A DNA stretch of 64,000 nt from Azadirachta indica (Eukaryota; Streptophyta; Magnoliopsida; Sapindales; Meliaceae). Location of the stretch: contig CM040452.1 in assembly GCA_022749755.1 (NCBI GenBank), positions 5,784,350 through 5,848,349 on the forward strand. Reading direction: 5' to 3'. The notes beneath the pieces were generated by a model. That model did no database searches and was not told the DNA's origin. It was given only the letters and a program-made list of their open reading frames with translations. Every line of letters starts with the position of its first letter. The first letter of the stretch is position 1. Made by a program: the position numbers and the translations under genes. Of this stretch, positions 58,471 to 64,000 are shown piece by piece.

Positions 58471-60655
58471 TGTTGCCAAACCGAGTGAAAATGTGCTTAT
58501 ATAGAAAATTTGAGACCACCCTTGCATCATTGGTATAGCAAGCTATTGCTTCTACCCACTTTGAGACATATTCCACCACCATTAAAATATATTGATTTGA
58601 GAAGGACAACGAAAAATGTCACGTAAAGTCTATACCCCACATGTCAAACAGCTCCACTTTAAGGATATTGTTGAGTGCATTTCGTTCCTTCGAGATATAT
58701 TTCCTGACTTTTGGCATTGGTCACAAGCAGCAACAAATGTATGAGAGTCTTTGAATAACGTAGGCCAACAGAAACCGGATTGAAGTACCTTAGCAACTAT
58801 TTTAATTCCACTAAATTGTTCCTCGAATTCTGATGAGTGACAATGCTTCAAAATATTTACCATCTCCTTTACTGGAATACACTACCTAATTATTTGGTTC
58901 GAGCATTGCTTATATAGAAACTGATCATCTTAATAGTAATGCTTAACCTCTGAAAAGAACTTCTTTCGTTGAAATGACCGATCTTCAAGAAGAATGTTGC
59001 AAGCCAAATAATTCACAATGTCTGTATACCAAGGTGTGTTTCATGTTTTGAGAGAAAAGAGTTGCTCGTTCGAAAATACTTCATTAATAGCACTTGTGGA
59101 ACTGTCTTCATTCTTCTTTTATTCTAATATCGACAAGTAGTCAACTATAAATTTTCAAATCCTTTTTTGTCTCTAATCTCCCAATCAATTTCTTGAAGTA
59201 ATAGCACCTACCGAATGAATCTTGGTTTAGCATCTTTTTTCACAAGCAAGTACTTAATGGCTGAATGCTCTTATAAACTATTACCTTTCAGCCAATCAAG
59301 TAAGAGCGAAACTTATCAAATGCATACACAACAGCCAATAACATTTTTTCTATAGTGGCATAGTTCATTTAAGCTTGAGTTAAAATCTTCCTTGCATAGT
59401 ATATGACGTGTAAGTTCTTCCCTCTTCGTTGCCTTAAGACATCTCCGACGACATAGTCACTTACACACACGTCAGCTCTATTGGTAATGCCCAATCCGGA
59501 GCCAGGATAATAGATGCTGAAATCAACTTTTCCTTCAAAGTGTTGCATGCCTGCAAACAATTGATGGAAAAATTAAAAGGTACATCTTTACTAAGAAAAT
59601 TGCAAAGAGGTTTAAATATTTTAGAGAAATCCTTAATGAAGCACCAATAGAAGCTGGCATGTCCCAAAAAGCTTCTGATTCCTTTCACTAAAGTAGGTGA
59701 AGGCAATTTCTCAATAACCTCTATCTTCACCCTATCAACCTCAATTCCCCTTGTCGAAATATGATGACTTAAAATAATGCCCTCTTGAACCATAGAATGG
59801 CATTTTTCCCAATTTAAAACAAGATTTGTTTCTTCACATCATTGTACAACCAAAGCCACATTATCCAAGCAATTATCAAAGGAGGAGCAAAAAATAGAAA
59901 AGTCATCCATGAAAACTTCTATGAACTTCTCCACCATATCACAAAAAATGGCCATTATACAATGTTGGAAGGTTATCAATGCATTCTACAATTCGAATGG
60001 CATTCTTCGAAAGGCAAAGGTGCCATAAGGACATATAAATGTTGTCTTCTCATGGTCTTCGAATGCAATTAGAACTTGGTTGTATCCGAAATACCTATCA
60101 AGAAAGCAATAGTGGGAGTGACTGGCGAGTCTTTCTAACATTTGATCAATGAACAGAAGTAGGAAATGGTCTTTACAAGTAGCTATGTTCAACTTATGAT
60201 AATCAATGCACATCTGCCATCCTGTTACTGTCCGTGTTGGAATGAGATCATTGTTATCATTTTGGACCACTGTCATTCCTCCCTTTTTTGGCACTAATTG
60301 CACTAGACTAACCTATAGGTTGTCGGATATTAAATATATCATACTTGCATCAAGTAACTTTAAAACTTCAAATTTCACCACTTCCTTCGTGTTTGGGTTC
60401 AAATGACGCTGATATTGCACTATTAGCTTTGAAGTTCTCTTCCATAAGGATTTTATGCATACAAATTGACAGACTTATACCTTTAATGTCAGCAATGGAC
60501 CACCCTATTGATGCCTTATGTTTCCTTAACACTTGGAGCAACTTCTCTTCTTATAATTCACTTAGTGGAGCTGAAATAATTATTAGAAATGAGAACTCTG
60601 AGCCCATATAAGCATATCAGAGGAGAGCCGATAGTGGTTTCAGTTCAAGCATATT
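58471..60655 (-). mobile_element. Athila-like gypsy pol fragment (element II)
   Basis: Minus-strand fragment with no LTRs. Integrase N-terminal zinc-binding region: frame 58863-58630 with ILKHCHSSEFEEQFSG, AAKVLQSGFCWPTLFKD and CDQCQKSGNISRRNEM. RNase H start: 59560-59369. RT: LSHHISTRGIEVDRVKIEVI and GIRSFLGHASFYWCFIK in 59793-59461, and MCIDYHKLNIATCKDHFLL to FAFRRMPFEL in 60303-59986. The upstream linker runs to about 60655. It is related to element I but not the same insertion. Stops occur throughout. It is truncated at integrase by the 58470 junction and at its other end by the P450 F fragment. Confidence 0.8.
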
Positions 60656-60698
60656 AGTACATGATTAAATCTTACGCCATTATGTCTAAAAGTGTCAC

Positions 60699-61211
60699 AA
60701 GTGTCCAAAAAAGAAAATGTTGATGAAATCGGTCTTAGCCAGTTATAATATTTAAAATTAATCATCAAAGAAACTTTGAGGTTACACACTCTTGTTCCTT
60801 TGCTAGTTCCCAGATAACGTATAGAGAGTTGTAAGATTTTGGGATATGACATACCCGAAGGATCCAATGTCATTGTTAATGCATAGGCAATTACAAGGGA
60901 CTCCAATTCTTAGAATGAAGCCGAAAGATTCTACCCGAAAAGATTCCTTGATAGTTCCATTGATTATAAAGGGACTAATTTTGAGTTTATCCCATTTGGT
61001 GCTGGAAGGAGGATTTGTCTTGATATCACTTTTGGACTAACTAATGTTGAATTGGCACTTGCGCAATTGTTCTACCATTTTAACTGGAAACTCCCAAATG
61101 GTATAGCAAACAATGATCTTGACATGATTGAGAATTTTGGTGCAGCTATGACTCGAAAAAATCATTTATATTTAATTCTAATTCTTTACAATAACTTAAG
61201 ACTAGTCTAAA
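60699..61211 (+). pseudogene. Cytochrome P450 copy F, exon 2 fragment
   Basis: Starts abruptly at the [10 protein letters not shown] codons of exon 2 (residue about 335 of copy B) and runs to the normal TAA at 61209-61211. Lesions include stops in the SQL-YLK and VPR-RI regions and TAG at the NAW position (60885). The heme loop has lost its Pro-Gly (RRICLDIT), while the cysteine codon remains. The first two thirds of the gene are missing, replaced by gypsy element II and about 40 unassigned bases. Confidence 0.88.
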
Positions 61212-62346
61212 TGGTTTACATCTCTTGTACTCAAGAAAAAATGAAAGTCTTGTTGTTATATTTATGTTTCCATTTCTTTAAGGTTTTAAATCATATATCC
61301 CTTGTGAAGTATATATGTGTTACTATCATTTGTAGTGCCTGAATATTGAAAGCTTGATCATCATTATTGTCATATTTTAGTTATGTGCTAAAATCTAATT
61401 TTGTAATAGGATCTTAGTAGACTATTGTGAATTTTTCTAGGTAAAAAATTTTCTCTATGAAAAAGAAAGGATCTGTTAAAAAATAAAAACGGTTGAATTT
61501 TTTTGAACCAGTTTTTGAGGCATTACTTACCTCTAATAAAGTGGGATTGAAGTTAATGTTTGAGAATCAAACTATCTATTGGAGAAAAATTAATTGTCAA
61601 ATTTTCAAAGGACACGAGGACAAGTTTGGTATTTTCTCTATCAGACTTCCCTCAGCTCGCTTCATTTTGTATAAACGAATAATTTTAATAACTTATAACA
61701 TATATTATAGCTTATAGTTCAACTAGTCTTATAATATATGGACAATCTCTCTCGTCTTCTTATGTAATTATAGTTAATGTAGCCAAAGTTGATGTTATCC
61801 AATTTTAACTCTAGCTTGCAACATTTATTGGATGACTAAAACTAAAAGAGGCCAAAACAAGAAAAATTAATATTGATTTAGAAATAGAAAAGCTCACATT
61901 GCTTTGCCTATGCAAAGCAAGAAAAATAGTACATATGACAGCATTAAGTCTTCCTATCAATAGTACACTATACATTGCTTTTTTTTAAAAAAAAAAATTA
62001 GTTTCTATCTCAACTTGTATCCATCGTTTTCTTCTGATGTAAAGTTGTAAAAAATTATGGAAACTTACTGCAACTTGGTTTTTTGCATACAACAAAACCA
62101 AGATGGTTCCCAATTCATTTATTCAATCAACGTCCAATTAGCAACTTGATTTCACAAGTAATTGGAATAGGTGGCGCAGTATAGCTAAAAACAAAAATTT
62201 TGTGCCTAATTTCACAAATTACAACTTGATTTCACAAGTAATTGGGTCAAGTAATTGGTTTGTTGCCTGATTTGACCTTTCAATTACAAAAATTTTGTCA
62301 CTTTTATCATTAATGTTGAACTATTGACATTTCATTCAAATAGAAG
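61212..62346. other. 3' flank of P450 F and DUF247 upstream DNA
   Basis: 61212-61990 aligns with the 3' flanks of P450 A and B. 62000-62346 is the leader region of the following DUF247 copy and holds two copies of CAACTTGATTTCACAAGT (62141 and 62222). No other gene. Confidence 0.6.
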
Positions 62347-63305
62347 ATGGAAATCGCTCCAACAGCTAGTGAAAAGATAGACAGAAGCAAACATATTTCA
62401 GATGATAAAAAAAGCATGGCAACTTCTTTGAGAAGAGAGTTGGAATCTTTGCAACCTTTATTTGGCCATAATTCAATTTGCAGAGTTCCAGAGCGAATTC
62501 GTCAATCAAATGAGAAAGATTACACTCGTTAAATAGTTTATACTGGACCATTTCACTATGGGAGCAAAAAATTGAAACCAATGGAAGAATGCAAATGCAG
62601 GTATTTGCAAATGCAGGTAAGTCTAGAAGATTTTATTATGGTAATGAAGGAAGAGGAAGCAAGAATTCGCAGCTGATATGCAGAAATCATATAACTTAAT
62701 GGTGATGAATTGTAAAAATGATTTTAGTTGATACCGCCTTCGTTGTTTAATACTCATTGAAGCACAGTTTCATTGACCTAATTTATCCTGATGTTGAATA
62801 TAATGAACCATGGATGATAATAGATGTAAATCATGATATGAGGTTGCCAGAAGATCAGTTTCCATTCTTCATTCTTGAGGATATCTTTTGGAAATGCAAT
62901 GTATCCTTCCATGGAGATTAGAGAATTTCAATGCTTAGGATTGTTCATAAGTTTTCCATAGAATTTTGGGGTTTCTCAGGGATAGAGGAGAAATTGGACG
63001 AGGAGAAATATTCTAGATTGAACATCGTGTCGATTTCTTAAGAATTTGTATTTACCAGCGCAAAGGACATAAAAAATTCTAACTACACCTGGAGTAAGAT
63101 TTGTATTGGGATCAGACAAAAACTTACTATGATTATCAAATAAATGATTATATTGTGATAATCAACTTGTGAACTCTTCCAAAGATGTTGGAATTACTTG
63201 TTCAAATTGGCATTATCGAAAATCGGGTATGAAATAATGAAGTTGTATCGGCTCTTTTTTCACAACCTTGTTGAACAATAAAGGCTACCGTTTGGTACAA
63301 GCCAT
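62347..63305 (+). pseudogene. DUF247 pseudogene H, with original N-terminus
   Basis: The only copy with the family's N-terminal region: ATG at 62347, a lysine- and serine-rich leader, LRRELESLQPLFG and ICRVPERIR. It breaks at a TAA (62530-62532) where other copies read YTPRIVS, then continues in frame (GPFHYGSKKLKPMEE). Further stops occur at 62674, 62695, 62713 and later. The central block PWMIIDVNHDMRLPEDQFPF is recognisable near 62807-62870. The coding sequence is cut at 63305 by the copia LTR in the GYRLVQA-type C-terminal region. It shows what the copies at 8820 and 36421 lost. Confidence 0.85.
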
Positions 63306-63563
63306 TGATACAAACAAAGCAAAGTAAAGCAGGCAAAGGACATTAAAAGCTTCTGACTCATTTTATTAATCAATTGCTACTTTGCCTTTATAAATGCAAT
63401 TACACAATGAGCATTACACATCGTGTAATAATTGACACTTGAAATGGACCCATGTTTAACATAAAATTAGGAACTTAAAATAAACTAATGGATTAGCCCA
63501 TTATCTCCTAAAGACTCTGTCAACAATAAATAATAATTAAAATTATTAAGACTTGGTCAACAT
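63306..63563 (-). repeat. 3' LTR of a Ty1/copia element
   Basis: 258 bases. On the minus strand it begins TGTTGACCAAGTC and ends TTTGTATCA (TG...CA). It carries a TTTATAAAGG TATA-like box near 63390. GCCAT at 63301-63305 should be one half of the 5-bp target duplication, since uninterrupted copies read GCCATATGTT there. Confidence 0.8.
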
Positions 63564-63564
63564 T

Positions 63565-63580
63565 TCCTCCCTTCAACTGA
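63565..63580 (-). other. Polypurine tract of the copia element
   Basis: Minus-strand TTGAAGGGAGGAAA lies directly before the LTR, the expected plus-strand primer site. Confidence 0.7.
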
Positions 63581-63584
63581 AATG

Positions 63585-64000
63585 CATCGCAATCATTCAG
63601 TTTAGAGAGTAAATCAAATTCGAACTTGATCTTCCAATTTGCATACACTGAGCAAGTTTCTCAGCTTCAGAAATGAAACCAATTTGACCGACTTAGTTAA
63701 AATATCAGCCATCTGGTTTTCACTCTTGCAGTAAAAGAGAACAATCTTCCCATCCTTTTAAAGATCTCTTAAGAAATGAAATTTCGCATCAATATGCTTG
63801 CTTCTGCCATGTAGAACAGGATTTTTAGAAAGCTTGATTGTTGAGCTATTATTACAAAAAATTTCAATAGGTTCTTCTTGCTTGAAGTGAAGCACTTCAA
63901 GAATTTTCTTCAACTAAATTGCTTGACATGCACACGATGTTGGAGCAACTAATTCAGCCTCAGTAGTTCATAAGGTGACGATTGATTGCTTCTTTGATGA
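63585..64000 (-). pseudogene. Copia RNase H C-terminus, continues past window
   Basis: Minus-strand reading from the window edge: a TEAELVAPTSCACQAI string (where T-E-A-E-Y-x-A is usual), IEIFCNNSSTIKLSKNPVLH, then GRSKHIDAKFHFLRD and KSENQMADILTKSVK. These are the C-terminal signatures of Ty1/copia RNase H. A stop interrupts the start (VTL-TTEAE), so this copy is probably inactive. The rest of the element lies beyond 64000. Confidence 0.8.

Noticed and set aside
1..64000. Search for tRNA, rRNA or snoRNA genes
   Set aside because: No cloverleaf with A and B boxes or rRNA core sequence was recognised by eye; a tRNAscan run would be needed to exclude small ones.

Overview
The window looks like nuclear DNA of a flowering plant, almost certainly a eudicot and probably a woody rosid. 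The evidence is AT-rich intergenic DNA, spliced plant CYP71-clan cytochrome P450 genes with one phase-0 intron, plant-only DUF247 (UPF0481) sequences, and dense plant LTR retrotransposons (Athila-like and Tat-like Ty3/gypsy, and Ty1/copia). The species cannot be fixed from sequence alone. No tRNA, rRNA or CRISPR array was seen.

The backbone is a decayed tandem array whose repeating unit is one P450 gene followed 1-1.5 kb downstream by one DUF247 gene. Six P450 copies are on the + strand. Copies B (32909-34910, 501 aa) and C (55132-57145, 503 aa) have complete open frames and intact splice sites. Copy A (5407-7411) is a recent pseudogene with two frame-breaking lesions. Copy D (47170-48640) has lost its whole coding body, so the start codon is fused to the stop region. 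Copy E (21722-27100) is cut at its 5' end by a gypsy LTR and split by a copia element. Copy F (60699-61211) is a 3' fragment. DUF247 copies lie at 8820-10060, 10640-11275 (minus strand), 27650-28670, 36421-37662, 42990-43980 and 62347-63305. All are pseudogenes or remnants, and a possible trace lies near 2640.

Region by region: 1-2640 is AT-rich and holds a large terminal-inverted-repeat element inside 150-bp direct repeats. 4090-10724 is P450 A plus DUF247. 11265-21722 is an Athila-type gypsy element on the minus strand. 21722-27100 is P450 E with a copia element at 22201-25889. 27219-30860 is an LTR fragment, a DUF247 pseudogene and an inverted pair of gypsy LTR pieces. 30885-38325 is P450 B plus DUF247, a paralogue of the A block. 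38326-42700 is the 3' part of a Tat-type gypsy element with its antisense ORF. 42706-46190 is a second copy of the 27219-30860 block. 46836-48975 is gutted P450 D between direct repeats. 48980-53306 is a composite inverted-repeat element. 53306-57375 is P450 C with a duplicated promoter. 57376-58470 repeats 50880-51960. 58471-60655 is a second Athila-like pol fragment. 60699-63305 is P450 F plus DUF247, cut by a copia LTR (63306-63563) whose element runs off the window end.

Only P450 B and C look able to make protein. They are probably endoplasmic-reticulum mono-oxygenases of specialised (plausibly terpenoid) metabolism, but no terpene synthase or other pathway gene is in the window. I did not find a convincing new molecular system. 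The most unusual signals are structural: a P450 copy reduced to its flanks, a sharp identity step between the two long P450-DUF247 blocks, a promoter duplicated through microhomology, and inverted LTR pairs carried in a duplicated block.
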